64,000 nucleotides of DNA, taken from NCBI RefSeq assembly GCF_020831365.1, contig NZ_JAJHPV010000020.1, forward strand, positions 410,627 to 474,626. Direction: 5' to 3'. Below, piece by piece: positions 1-9,368 of this stretch. The first letter of the stretch is position 1. Each line of letters begins with the position of its first letter. Source of the DNA: Massilia agrisoli. Its GTDB lineage: Bacteria > Pseudomonadota > Gammaproteobacteria > Burkholderiales > Burkholderiaceae_D. The notes under the pieces were generated by a model. It was given only the letters and a program-made list of their open reading frames with translations, did no database searches and had not been told where the DNA came from. Position numbers and translations under genes: made by a program.

Positions 1-333
1 CCATGGCAGCAGACAATTCGTCAAAATAAGATAGTGCAGCCTGCGTCAGTTCGACCTGCTTTCGACGGCTGTCTTCCGTATCCGACAGCGTGATCCACCC
101 TTTTTCCCGCATCGATTTCAGCCGCGTATGAAGCGTGGCCGGCGCACCCAGTTCGTCACGCGCCATCACGTCCCGTACGCTCAGCCGGCTGTTCGCCTGC
201 CCGGCACGCGCCACCAGTTCGAGGATCCGCTCCTCCAATGGATCGAGTGCGGGTAGCGATGGCAGGCCGCGCAACGCTGCCGTCAGGTTCAGGAAGCGCA
301 GGTACAGGTCGGCAGGGCGGGTGGGCTTGGTCA
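1..333 (-). CDS. Winged-helix (MarR-like) transcriptional regulator, 3' end outside window
   Basis: Reading from ATG at 333 on the minus strand gives 111 residues starting MTKPTRPADL and running off the left edge. The middle holds a winged-helix pattern: LEERILELVARA, then LSVRDVMARDELG, a recognition-helix-like stretch APATLHTRLKSMREKGW, and a wing ITLSDTEDSRRKQVELT. This order is typical of MarR/PadR-sized regulators that bind DNA as dimers. The gene is divergent from the membrane protein at 426, with about 90 bp of AT-rich DNA between them, so it may control that neighbour; this is inference. Ligand and exact family are unknown. Confidence 0.7.
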
Positions 334-364
334 TCTGTATCAGGTTGGCGTCATTGATGATTTA

Positions 365-393
365 TTGCAGCTTACTTACTGTATGTATATACT
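365..393 (+). promoter_or_regulatory. Sigma-70-type promoter of the 426 membrane gene
   Basis: TTGCAG at 365-370 and TATACT at 388-393 are separated by exactly 17 bp, close to the -35/-10 consensus. Transcription would start near 400, leaving a short leader before ATG 426. This makes the upstream in-frame TTG at 399 an unlikely start. Confidence 0.6.
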
Positions 394-425
394 TTTGATT
401 GTCAATAACTGTGGGTAGCTCAACG

Positions 426-977
426 ATGTCGCAAGCTCGTCTCAACGTGTACATGGCTTGTGCTACCGTTCTTCTTTTTTGCTTTGCTCTCGTCCTGAAC
501 GAACTGCTATTTACGCAGCTCGAATTCGCTCGCGGTATCAACTGGATCTACCTGCCCGCCGGAATGCGCCTGCTGTGCATCCTGCTGTTCGCCGAAGCCG
601 GGGCGGTTGGCCTGCTGCTTGTTTCCTGGGGCGTCTGCTTCCTGTATTTCTTCCCCGATGATGTGCTGCGCTCGTTCGTAGGCGGCGTCATCGCCGCCGC
701 TGCTCCCTACCTTGTGTATCGCGGTGCTGGTTGGCTGGCCGGAGCGCGTACGTCGCTGGCGGACCTGACGCCAACGCGCCTGCTCGCCTACGCGGTCGTG
801 TTCTCGATTGCGAGTCCCTTGCTGCACCACGTATGGTTCGCGTTGCGCGGGCAGGACAACCTGCTCTCGGGCTTTCTGGTCATGGCTGCCGGCGACCTCG
901 CTGGCACACTCGTCGTGCTGTATTCAGCCAAAGCCCTGCTCACCCTGGCCTCTCCCCGCTCGGCCGCGCCGCGCTAG
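426..977 (+). CDS. MASE1-like integral membrane protein
   Basis: A 183-residue protein beginning MSQARLNVYM, almost entirely hydrophobic, with about five predicted membrane segments. The stretch WIYLPAGMRLLCILLF resembles the WPPAG-type signature of MASE1 sensory membrane domains, but no cytoplasmic output domain (GGDEF or kinase) follows. It therefore looks like a stand-alone MASE1-type membrane module. ATG 426 was preferred to the in-frame TTG at 399 because a good promoter ends at 393. The divergent winged-helix gene is its likely regulator. Function is unknown; the MASE1 similarity rests on pattern only. Confidence 0.65.
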   Translation: MSQARLNVYMACATVLLFCFALVLNELLFTQLEFARGINWIYLPAGMRLLCILLFAEAGAVGLLLVSWGVCFLYFFPDDVLRSFVGGVIAAAAPYLVYRGAGWLAGARTSLADLTPTRLLAYAVVFSIASPLLHHVWFALRGQDNLLSGFLVMAAGDLAGTLVVLYSAKALLTLASPRSAAPR

Positions 978-1072
978 ATTTAAAATCTTACCAGAGTTGA
1001 ACTAATTTCTGTACAGGAACCAGTTTCTTATGTAGAGTTTCGCTCTAAATATTAGAGCAATCGGGGCGGGGT

Positions 1073-1516
1073 ATGAAACTGAAATCGAAACTGGTGCGTG
1101 CAGCGGCATTATCTGCAATGGTCGGCCTGATGAGTTTGCAGGCTGGCTGCGGCACGGAGGTCGGTGCGCAAATCGCGAGCGCAATTCTTCCGGCCGATGT
1201 GCACGACGTAACGGCCAGCGTCAATCGAAAAATCTCAGAAGGAAAGTTCAAGGAAGCGCAGGACGAGGGCATGGATTACCTGCAAGACCATGAGGACAAG
1301 TCTGGCCAGTTGGCCTGGGCGCTCGCCCGGGCCAGCGCAAGGCTCAGTAACCATCAGCTGGCCGTGAAATTCGCCGGCCAAGCCTACAATGCCGGCGCCG
1401 TAAGCACTGTGCAACTGATGTCCGAGCCGATGCTCGCGCCGGTGCGAACCGAGCTACGCATCACGCTGCTGCACCCCGGCGTTGACGCCGCTGATGCGGC
1501 TGGCGCCCTGCCTTAG
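1073..1516 (+). CDS. Putative lipoprotein with helical repeat-like body
   Basis: 147 residues. The N-terminus has a charged start (MKLKSKLVR), a hydrophobic core and the lipobox LQAGC, predicting lipidation at Cys26 and anchoring to a membrane facing the periplasm. The mature part is alanine-rich and helical; DEGMDYLQDHEDKSGQLAWALARASARLSNHQLA reads (in two pieces) like a TPR/SEL1-type helical hairpin pair, though no family can be named. It stands alone, with no evident operon partner. Function not recognised. Confidence 0.65.
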   Translation: MKLKSKLVRAAALSAMVGLMSLQAGCGTEVGAQIASAILPADVHDVTASVNRKISEGKFKEAQDEGMDYLQDHEDKSGQLAWALARASARLSNHQLAVKFAGQAYNAGAVSTVQLMSEPMLAPVRTELRITLLHPGVDAADAAGALP

Positions 1517-1666
1517 AGTAGAGGGGCGGGTGCTGGAAACGCCTCAATCCGTGATTTTTACAGCTTGTTCCGCGATTCCGGCGCTTCATCGCAAGCCGGT
1601 GGCTACTGGTGCTGCGGGTGGTTAAAGTACCACCATACCAACCCGCACCGCACTAAGGAGCCCACC

Positions 1667-1867
1667 ATGAACATCCGTAAAAACGCCGAAGCCGTCTTCC
1701 TTGCAGCCACCGTCCTGTGCACGTTTGCGGCGTACGCAACGGCTGAAGTCCCGAACTACCGCGCTGCCACCGCAGTCCAGGTTGCCTTGGCTTCCGACGC
1801 CAACATGCAAGTGGTCGTCATCAAAGGCAAGCGCCTGACCGCCGCCGAAAAAGCACAGCTCGATTGA
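1667..1867 (+). CDS. Small secreted peptide, hypothetical
   Basis: 66 residues from ATG 1667, preceded by a strong AAGGAG at 1655-1660. Residues 1-26 form a signal peptide ending AYATA; the mature part is about 40 residues with a short strand-like VVVIKGKRLT and a charged end. Longer readings of the same frame start upstream of the ribosome-binding site and are unlikely. No conserved function is recognisable. Confidence 0.6.
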   Translation: MNIRKNAEAVFLAATVLCTFAAYATAEVPNYRAATAVQVALASDANMQVVVIKGKRLTAAEKAQLD

Positions 1868-1910
1868 TATAAACGAGGTAGCGGGCACGGCGCAGTTGGC
1901 TGCATCGTGA

Positions 1911-3272
<1,362 letters not shown>

Positions 3273-3284
3273 CGCGAAAAGTTG

Positions 3285-3335
3285 CGGAAGAGGAAAATAA
3301 TCAGGTTTTTTTGAATTTCGCTCTTCCGTTTTTGA
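3285..3335 (+). terminator. Weak terminator-like inverted repeat after serS
   Basis: CGGAAGAG (3285-3292) pairs with CTCTTCCG (3321-3328), followed by TTTTTGA. The loop is 28 nt, so this is a weak candidate. It partly overlaps the promoter of tRNA-Ser. Confidence 0.35.
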
Positions 3336-3352
3336 TGGGCGTTGTCTATAAT
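3324..3352 (+). promoter_or_regulatory. Putative tRNA-Ser promoter
   Basis: A perfect -10 hexamer TATAAT lies at 3347-3352. At 17-bp spacing the -35 would be TTCCGT at 3324-3329, a poor match. The transcript would carry a leader of roughly 85 nt before the tRNA. Confidence 0.45.
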
Positions 3353-3444
3353 CTTGTCTTCGCCGCAGTACGCGATTGTCGCAAGACAGAAATACCAGAC
3401 CACACTTGTGCTGCTTTGGCAGCCAAGGGCTCGATTAGAACACC

Positions 3445-3536
<92 letters not shown>

Positions 3537-3542
3537 CATTTG

Positions 3543-3578
3543 AAAAAGCCCTTGAATTTCAAGGGCTTTTTCTTTTTT
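3543..3578 (+). terminator. Intrinsic terminator of tRNA-Ser
   Basis: AAAAAGCCCTTGAA (3543-3556) pairs with TTCAAGGGCTTTTT (3558-3571), followed by CTTTTTT. A strong, nearly symmetrical hairpin that could also stop the oppositely oriented STY0301-like transcript. Confidence 0.9.
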
Positions 3579-3647
3579 GGTTCCATGGGCACTTCGATCG
3601 TCCAGCGTAATCCAGCAAAATCCTAAAACAGGAGTCGACCGTGCAGG

Positions 3648-4121
3648 TCATGGTCGAGCCGCCGGTCGAGTTGGCGAAGACTTCGCATCGGACGGCTGGC
3701 TGATCGGGCGGGCGCTACACGCAGCGTGCATCTCCGCCACCCCGCCAAGCTTCGCGTCTGTGTAGATGATTGAGCATTCCGTCGCGCTGTCTGGCATGCG
3801 CTTTGAAATCTGAATAGCGCCGCCGCCATCGTATGTGCAATAGAGCCACTTCTCATCGTCACCGCCAAAGATCCATTTTTGAACGCCAACCCCTTTAGTC
3901 TTGTCGGTCTTGAACGGGACGAGATAGGTCATCGAGTCGGGTGGGCCGGCCATCATGCCAAATCCAGTCAAACGAACGAAGGACGGGTTGTACCCTGTCC
4001 AACCCGTAGGAGCGTGCACGTTGACAGCGTCTTTTTGCAGAATCAGCGGGCATGATGTTTTCGGCTCGGAGGCGACGGCGAAGGGAAGGGCTAGTAGGTA
4101 CAGGGCAAGTGCGCGCATCAT
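3648..4121 (-). CDS. STY0301-like secreted protein, candidate immunity partner of 4118-4522
   Basis: 157 residues with a clear signal peptide (MMRALALYLLALPFAVA, cleavage near residue 17-18), so it is exported to the periplasm. The mature part begins with a cysteine-containing CPLIL segment, and further cysteines (YCTYDGG, TECSI, HAACSA) suggest disulfides. This pattern fits the STY0301 family, named from a Salmonella Typhi locus. The start overlaps the stop of the upstream gene by ATGA, implying translational coupling. A periplasmic small protein coupled to a putative amidase fits a toxin-neutralising partner; this is inference. The last ~20 residues are proline/serine rich and may be poorly conserved. 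Confidence 0.65.
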   Translation of the reverse strand: MMRALALYLLALPFAVASEPKTSCPLILQKDAVNVHAPTGWTGYNPSFVRLTGFGMMAGPPDSMTYLVPFKTDKTKGVGVQKWIFGGDDEKWLYCTYDGGGAIQISKRMPDSATECSIIYTDAKLGGVAEMHAACSARPISQPSDAKSSPTRPAARP

Positions 4122-4522
4122 TTCATCTCGATCACGTAATAGGCTTCGGCGGCATTGCTCGGGTCGCGCAATGTCCCGTCACGATGTTTAAGACCAGGCC
4201 GGATTAGGCGGGAAGCGACCCAGGGCCTCTTGTCGTCGTTCTTCCATTGGTCCATCACCCATATCGCGTTTCCCGAATAGGACAGAAAAAACGCGGCATG
4301 ATTTCCAGTGGGCTTGTTCGGATAGCGCCCGTCGACAAAGGTGGCGATGGCCGTCCCCGGTTGCAATCCACGGCTGTCCACAACCTTGACCCCTGGCCGC
4401 CAAGATGAGGTAGCCAATCCTTTCAAACCCGGCGCTAATGCTTTGATGAGCGCGACGCAATCTCCGCCGTCAACCAACGCGTGTCGCTCGAGCGATTGAA
4501 CTTCTCGATATACGTGTGGCAT
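4118..4522 (-). CDS. BPSL0067-like papain/NlpC-fold putative amidase
   Basis: 134 residues without signal peptide. A cysteine in GGDCVALIKAL near the N-terminus, a histidine in GNHAAFFL and a following VMDQW give the Cys-His-Asp order of CHAP/NlpC-type amidases. This family includes cell-wall-cutting type VI effectors such as Tae proteins. The start ATG has GGAGG nine bases upstream. The gene is the first of a two-gene unit with the exported STY0301-like protein. The lack of a signal peptide plus an exported partner is the usual layout of a T6SS amidase effector with its immunity protein; no T6SS gene lies in this window, so the role is inferred. Confidence 0.65.
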   Translation of the reverse strand: MPHVYREVQSLERHALVDGGDCVALIKALAPGLKGLATSSWRPGVKVVDSRGLQPGTAIATFVDGRYPNKPTGNHAAFFLSYSGNAIWVMDQWKNDDKRPWVASRLIRPGLKHRDGTLRDPSNAAEAYYVIEMK

Positions 4523-4705
4523 TTAGACCTCCGGCTTTTCGTCAAGCGATCACTTTGGAGGAGGCGGAAAATGTTGACGTGCTCTAGCGCAATAGAAGGC
4601 AGCTAGCCTCTTGCCGCTTCGCAAAAACGAGTCTCTAACGCATCAAGGGGGGAGGGGGGCTTGCTCGGTTGCGCTTTATCTGTTGCAGCGCCGGGCCCGG
4701 CCAGG

Positions 4706-5242
4706 CTAGCGCGCAACGGGCTTCTTGCCAAGCTTGCGCTGCAGTGTGCGGCGATGCATGTTCAATGCGCGCGCGGTGGACGAAATGTTCCCGTCATGTT
4801 CGGCGAGAACGCGCTGGATGTGTTCCCATTCCAGTCGGTCCACCGTCAGCGGCACCGGCGCTCTCGCGGAATCGGCCGCCCCGTCACCATCCGGGCTGGC
4901 CTTGAGCGCCGACAAAATCGAATCCACGTTCGCAGGCTTGGCCAGGTAATCGTCGGCGCCGAGCTTGATCGCCTGGACGGTCGTCGCAATGCTCGCGTAC
5001 CCGGTCAGCACCAGCATGCTCGCGTGCGGCAATGCCTTGCGCAAGGGGACAATCCACTGCAAGCCCGAATCCTTCGCGAGATGCAGGTCGATCGTCACAA
5101 AATCAAACGCCGTCGTCGCTGCCGCGAGCAAGGCTTGCTCGCCAGTGTGCGCGACTGTGGTCTCGAAACCGCGCCGGCCCAGCGACCTCGCCAGTGTCGC
5201 GGAGAACACTTCATCATCATCGAGGACCAGGAAGGTCGGCAT
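4706..5242 (-). CDS. RegA/RoxR-family response regulator
   Basis: 178 residues. Receiver domain at about 1-115: acidic pocket DDDE, phosphorylation site in FVTIDLHL, Thr in LVLTGYAS and Lys in YLAKPAN. After a short proline-containing hinge comes a Fis-type helix-turn-helix ending ALNMHRRTLQRKLGKK, the conserved recognition helix of RegA/PrrA/ActR. These regulators switch respiratory and electron-transport genes in response to redox state. The start ATG overlaps the stop of the kinase gene (TAATG), so both are translated together. Located close to cydAB, a plausible target. Confidence 0.9.
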   Translation of the reverse strand: MPTFLVLDDDEVFSATLARSLGRRGFETTVAHTGEQALLAAATTAFDFVTIDLHLAKDSGLQWIVPLRKALPHASMLVLTGYASIATTVQAIKLGADDYLAKPANVDSILSALKASPDGDGAADSARAPVPLTVDRLEWEHIQRVLAEHDGNISSTARALNMHRRTLQRKLGKKPVAR

Positions 5243-6504
5243 TATGCGAGCGGAAGCGAAATCGCTGCAAGCGTCCCGCCGGCAGCGGTCGAGGACAATC
5301 GAATCTCCGCACCGATCTGCCGCGCGGTCGCAAAAGCCAGCATCAGTCCCATTCCCTGTCCGCCCGTCGTGCTGCTGACCTGGTCATGGCCGAGTTGCTT
5401 TAACAGGTCGGGCGCGATGCCCGCGCCATGATCTTGTATGCGAATGGTGGCGGTGTGCGCGTCTACGCTTAGCGACAGCGAAATCGGCGTATCGCCAGGT
5501 GCTGCGGCGCGCGCGGCATTGTCAAGCAGGGTCAACAAAATCTGTCCGACAGCCCCCGTGTTGGCGATGCGCGCGTCGCTTTGCGCCAGCGCCAGTTCGA
5601 GCCGGGCGCCGGGGTGGCGCAGGCGCCAGCCTTCGATAAAGCGTGCCAGCCATTGGCCAATGACGACGGTGTGCGCAGCCGACGCCGCATCCGCGCCGGC
5701 GTGCTTGCCGAGCCGGTCGAGCGATGTTTTGCACACGGCGATTTGCGTTTCGATTGCGGCGAGGTCGTCGCGGAACTGCATCAGCGATGGATGCTTCTTC
5801 ATTTCATGCAGCAGGTCGCCCGCTATCACGGCGATCGTTGCAAGCGGTGTGCCGATCTCGTGCGCTGCGCTGGCCGCTTGGGTGCCCAGGGCGACGATTT
5901 GCTCGTTCTGCAGGTGCTGCTGGCGCGCGCGCGCCAGTTGGGCGTCGCGCTCGCGCAGGGTGCTCGACATGCGCGCAACGAACCACGTAATGAGCGCGGC
6001 GGACAAGGCGAAATTCGCCCACATGCCGGCCAGGTGATAGGTGAAAGCGCGTTCGCCGGGGACGATTTGCAGCGGCACGTACAAGGTCATCATCAGCGAA
6101 TAACATGCCAGGGAAAATATGGCCAGCAACAGCGAGAAGCCCCACGGCAGGATCGCAGCCGCAACGGCAAGCGCGGGGAGGTAAACGGAGACGAACGGGT
6201 TGGTCGCGCCGCCCGAGAAAAACAGCAGGCTGGATAAAGCCAGCAGATCGACGAAGAGCTGGATGAACAAGGTCCCGTCTCCCGTCAGGCGGGCTTTACG
6301 CAAACTCCACCAGGTCCACGCGTTAAATGCGGCCAGCAAAACGATCACGGTCAGCATCGGCGCCAGCGGCAAGTCAATGCCCAGCCACCAGTGCGCCGTC
6401 GCCACTGCGCTGAACTGGCCGGTGATGGCGATTACGCGCATCCACATGAGCCGGCGCAGGATTTCGTGCTGCGGCAAAGCTTTCGGGGCAGGGGAGAAGA
6501 TCAT
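5242..6504 (-). CDS. RegB/RoxS-family redox-sensing histidine kinase
   Basis: 420 residues from ATG 6504 (MIFSPAPK). About six membrane segments fill residues 20-190. They include FSGGATNPF, which matches the GGxxNPF quinone-binding motif typical of RegB/PrrB. The H-box is ASAAHEIGTPLATI, and a cysteine in AVCKTSLDRLG lies where RegB carries its redox-active interface cysteine. The ATPase domain shows LLDNAARAA, DHGAGI and GGQGMGLMLA. It senses the quinone pool or oxygen and phosphorylates the RegA-like partner encoded immediately downstream. Transcribed divergently from cydA with about 130 bp between. Confidence 0.9.
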   Translation of the reverse strand: MIFSPAPKALPQHEILRRLMWMRVIAITGQFSAVATAHWWLGIDLPLAPMLTVIVLLAAFNAWTWWSLRKARLTGDGTLFIQLFVDLLALSSLLFFSGGATNPFVSVYLPALAVAAAILPWGFSLLLAIFSLACYSLMMTLYVPLQIVPGERAFTYHLAGMWANFALSAALITWFVARMSSTLRERDAQLARARQQHLQNEQIVALGTQAASAAHEIGTPLATIAVIAGDLLHEMKKHPSLMQFRDDLAAIETQIAVCKTSLDRLGKHAGADAASAAHTVVIGQWLARFIEGWRLRHPGARLELALAQSDARIANTGAVGQILLTLLDNAARAAAPGDTPISLSLSVDAHTATIRIQDHGAGIAPDLLKQLGHDQVSSTTGGQGMGLMLAFATARQIGAEIRLSSTAAGGTLAAISLPLA

Positions 6505-6633
6505 GGTCCGATTATATCGGAGCGCATAGCGAGGGCGGCAGGGTGCGACGTTATGACGCATTCCCCGCGCGCGCGTGAGTCCCTATGATGAAAACGAATC
6601 TGGATAAACAGGTCATTTCTCACGGAGAGCGCT

Positions 6634-8001
6634 GTGGTTGATCCCCTTATGCTGGCCCGCATTCAGTTTGCGGGAAATATCACTTTCCATATCCTGTTCC
6701 CGACGATTTCCATCGCATTGGGCTGGGTACTGCTGTTCTTTAAGCTTCGCCACAATAAAACCGGCGACGCAAAATGGGCCGAGGCTTATCAGTTCTGGGT
6801 CAAGATATTTGCGCTGACATTCGCGCTTGGCGTGGTATCCGGAATTACCATGAGCTTCCAGTTCGGTACCAACTGGCCGGGCTTCATGGAAACGGTCGGG
6901 AATATCGCCGGCCCGCTGCTGGCGTACGAAGTATTAACCGCCTTCTTCCTCGAAGCGACTTTCCTCGGGATTATGCTGTTCGGCGCCCAGCGCGTGTCGA
7001 ACAAAGTGCATACGATCGCCACCTGCCTGGTGGCGGGCGGCACCACCCTGTCAGCCTTCTGGATCATCGCGCTCAATTCATGGATGCACACGCCGGCCGG
7101 CTTTGAGATGATCAATGGCCAGGCCCATGCCACCGACTGGCTGGCGATCGTGTTCAATCCTTCCATGCCATACCGCCTGACCCACATGCTGATTGCGTCG
7201 GGCTTGACGGTGTCGTTCCTCATTGCGGGTATTTCGGCTTATCGCTGGCTGCGCCACGATCGCACCCCGGCGGTAATGTCGGCGCTCAAAACCGGTGTCG
7301 TGCTGGCGGCATTGCTGATTCCGGTGCAGATCCTCGTCGGCGACATGCATGGCTTAAATACGCTCAAACACCAGCCGGCGAAGGTGGCCGCGATGGAAGG
7401 CATCTGGGAAACCGAGCGCGGCGCGCCGCTGCTGTTGTTCGCGCTTCCCGATGCAACGCAACGGACCAATCACTTCGAGCTCGCCGTGCCCAATATGGCC
7501 AGCATCATCCTGACGCATGAACTGGACGGCGAACTGCAGGGCGTCAATGCATTCGGCGACAAGCACCCGCCGGTGGCCCCCGTGTTCTGGGCGTTCCGCG
7601 TGATGGTTGGCGTGGGCATGCTGATGCTGGCCACCGCGTGGCTGGCCGCCTGGCAGCTGCGGCGCGCCGGCGATGTCAGGCCCTGGGTGGCGCGTGCCCT
7701 TGTCGCCATGAGTTTTTCCGGCTGGGTCGCCACCGTGGCGGGCTGGTATGTCACCGAGATTGGCCGGCAACCCTACCTGGTGTACGGCGTCCTCACCACC
7801 GCGCAGGCTGCCTCGCCCGTGCCCACGGCAATGGTCGCCGCCACGCTGGCCATGTACCTGGCGCTGTACGCCTCGCTCATCGTGGCCTACGTCACGGTCC
7901 TGTTCCACCTCGCGCGCAAGGCCGGAGCGGGGAAGGGGGCCCAGCCCGTCTATCCGGCGCCGGGGCTGCCTGTCCCGCAATCACAACTGGTTAATTTCTA
8001 G
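6634..8001 (+). CDS. cydA: Cytochrome bd-type quinol oxidase subunit I (short Q-loop, CIO type)
   Basis: 455 residues from GTG 6634, with GGAGAG a few bases upstream; an internal ATG (6649) is possible. It begins DPLMLARIQFAGNITFHILFP, whose histidine is a haem b ligand, and includes EVLTAFFLEATFLGIMLFG, ELDGELQG and the GWYVTEIGRQPW-like end (GWYVTEIGRQPY). Subunit I oxidises quinol and reduces oxygen to water in the inner membrane using haems b558, b595 and d. The length and short periplasmic Q-loop match cyanide-insensitive CioA rather than the ~520-residue E. coli CydA. Six bp separate it from cydB. Confidence 0.95.
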   Translation: MVDPLMLARIQFAGNITFHILFPTISIALGWVLLFFKLRHNKTGDAKWAEAYQFWVKIFALTFALGVVSGITMSFQFGTNWPGFMETVGNIAGPLLAYEVLTAFFLEATFLGIMLFGAQRVSNKVHTIATCLVAGGTTLSAFWIIALNSWMHTPAGFEMINGQAHATDWLAIVFNPSMPYRLTHMLIASGLTVSFLIAGISAYRWLRHDRTPAVMSALKTGVVLAALLIPVQILVGDMHGLNTLKHQPAKVAAMEGIWETERGAPLLLFALPDATQRTNHFELAVPNMASIILTHELDGELQGVNAFGDKHPPVAPVFWAFRVMVGVGMLMLATAWLAAWQLRRAGDVRPWVARALVAMSFSGWVATVAGWYVTEIGRQPYLVYGVLTTAQAASPVPTAMVAATLAMYLALYASLIVAYVTVLFHLARKAGAGKGAQPVYPAPGLPVPQSQLVNF

Positions 8002-8007
8002 GAGTCC

Positions 8008-9033
8008 ATGATGCCTGACCTGTCCCAACCCGCCGGCTGGCTGCCGCTGGTGTTCCTCGCCCTGATGGGGGTGGCAATGCTGGCGTATGTCATCCTTGAT
8101 GGCTTTGACCTCGGCGTCGGCATCCTCCTGCGGCGCGCAGGCGATGATGACAAGGACACCATGATCGCGTCGATCGGCCCATTCTGGGATGCCAACGAAA
8201 CCTGGCTCGTGCTTGGGGTCGGGCTGCTGCTGGTGGCATTTCCGATGGCGCATGGCGTCATCTTGGGCGAGCTGTATTTCCCCGTCGCGCTGATGCTGTT
8301 AGGCCTGATCCTGCGCGGCGTCGCTTTCGATTTCCGGGTAAAAGCGCGGGACGACCACAAACACGCATGGAACATGGCGTTCTATGGCGGCTCGGTGCTG
8401 GCCACGTTCGCGCAAGGGCTGATGATCGGGCTTTACATCGTCGGTTTCAATTATGGCCCGCCGCAACTGGCGTTCGCCGTCTTCACGGCGCTAGGCCTGC
8501 TCGCCGGTTATGCGTTGCTGGGCGCCACCTGGCTGATCATGAAAACAGAAGGCGAACTGCAACTGCGCGCTGTCGCCTGGGCGCGTGGCAGCGTGCTGCT
8601 GTGTGCCATGGGCGTGGCGGCAGTGTCGGTGGCCACGCCCCTGGTAAGCCAGCAGATATTCAACAAGTGGTTCTCCTTCCCGGAGATCTTGCTGCTTGCG
8701 CCCATTCCAGCGGTAACAGCCGGATTATTCATCCTCACCTATCTCACTTTGCGCCGGCTTCCGGCTTTGCTCGCCGCCGGCAATCACGCATTCTGCTGGG
8801 TACCGTTTGCGGCCACCGTCGGGACTTTCCTGCTGGCGTTTAATGGCCTGGCCTACAGCCTCTTTCCATACCTGCTGGTGGACCGGATGACAATCTGGCA
8901 GGCGGCTAGCGCGCCTGAGTCGCTGGAGATCATCCTGGTCGGGGTTGTGGTCGTGCTGCCAACGATTATTGGCTACACCGTCTTTTCGTACCGGGTGTTC
9001 TGGGGGAAGGCGAGGGCGCTCAGCTACGCGTGA
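8008..9033 (+). CDS. cydB: Cytochrome bd-type quinol oxidase subunit II
   Basis: 341 residues with about eight or nine membrane segments, starting MMPDLSQPAGWLPLVF behind a GGAGT ribosome-binding site. Conserved pieces include YVILDGFDLGVGILL and GPFWDANETWLVLG near the N-terminus, and RGVAFDFR. It is the structural partner of CydA in the bd oxidase. The size (~340) again fits CioB. No cydX-like micropeptide gene could be found in the 335 bp downstream. Confidence 0.95.
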   Translation: MMPDLSQPAGWLPLVFLALMGVAMLAYVILDGFDLGVGILLRRAGDDDKDTMIASIGPFWDANETWLVLGVGLLLVAFPMAHGVILGELYFPVALMLLGLILRGVAFDFRVKARDDHKHAWNMAFYGGSVLATFAQGLMIGLYIVGFNYGPPQLAFAVFTALGLLAGYALLGATWLIMKTEGELQLRAVAWARGSVLLCAMGVAAVSVATPLVSQQIFNKWFSFPEILLLAPIPAVTAGLFILTYLTLRRLPALLAAGNHAFCWVPFAATVGTFLLAFNGLAYSLFPYLLVDRMTIWQAASAPESLEIILVGVVVVLPTIIGYTVFSYRVFWGKARALSYA

Positions 9034-9368
9034 TGGCGGCCGACGTGTTCCAAATCGGTGCATTCCAGCACTAATCCGGTGCGCCGCCACGCGTACCTGA
9101 GGGCGCCATACAACACCCTGGCAGAATCGTGACAATGTGCAACAATTCCGCAGCGCAAGATAGTAGTATGGCGTCTCCAGGCCGCAAAAGCGCAAGCAGA
9201 GCCGGTCATCAAGGCGCCCGCGCCCGGACCTAACCCCCGTCCACGTACATGATCCTGAAACCGCCGGCCACCAGCCAGCGTGTCTCTGCGCATCCGTATC
9301 TCGCGCCTTGCAGTTGCCCGCGCCCGAGCGCGTTGTTGCGGTCGAAATCCTTACTCTATAGGTGCCTC
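9034..9368 (+). other. Intergenic region between cydB and the chemoreceptor
   Basis: 335 bp without a convincing gene; ORFs here lack ribosome-binding sites and look like chance. It should contain the chemoreceptor promoter, but no clear sigma-70 or sigma-28 pair was recognised. Confidence 0.4.

Noticed and set aside
9034..9368. cydX-type micropeptide gene after cydB
   Set aside because: No short membrane peptide with a ribosome-binding site follows cydB.
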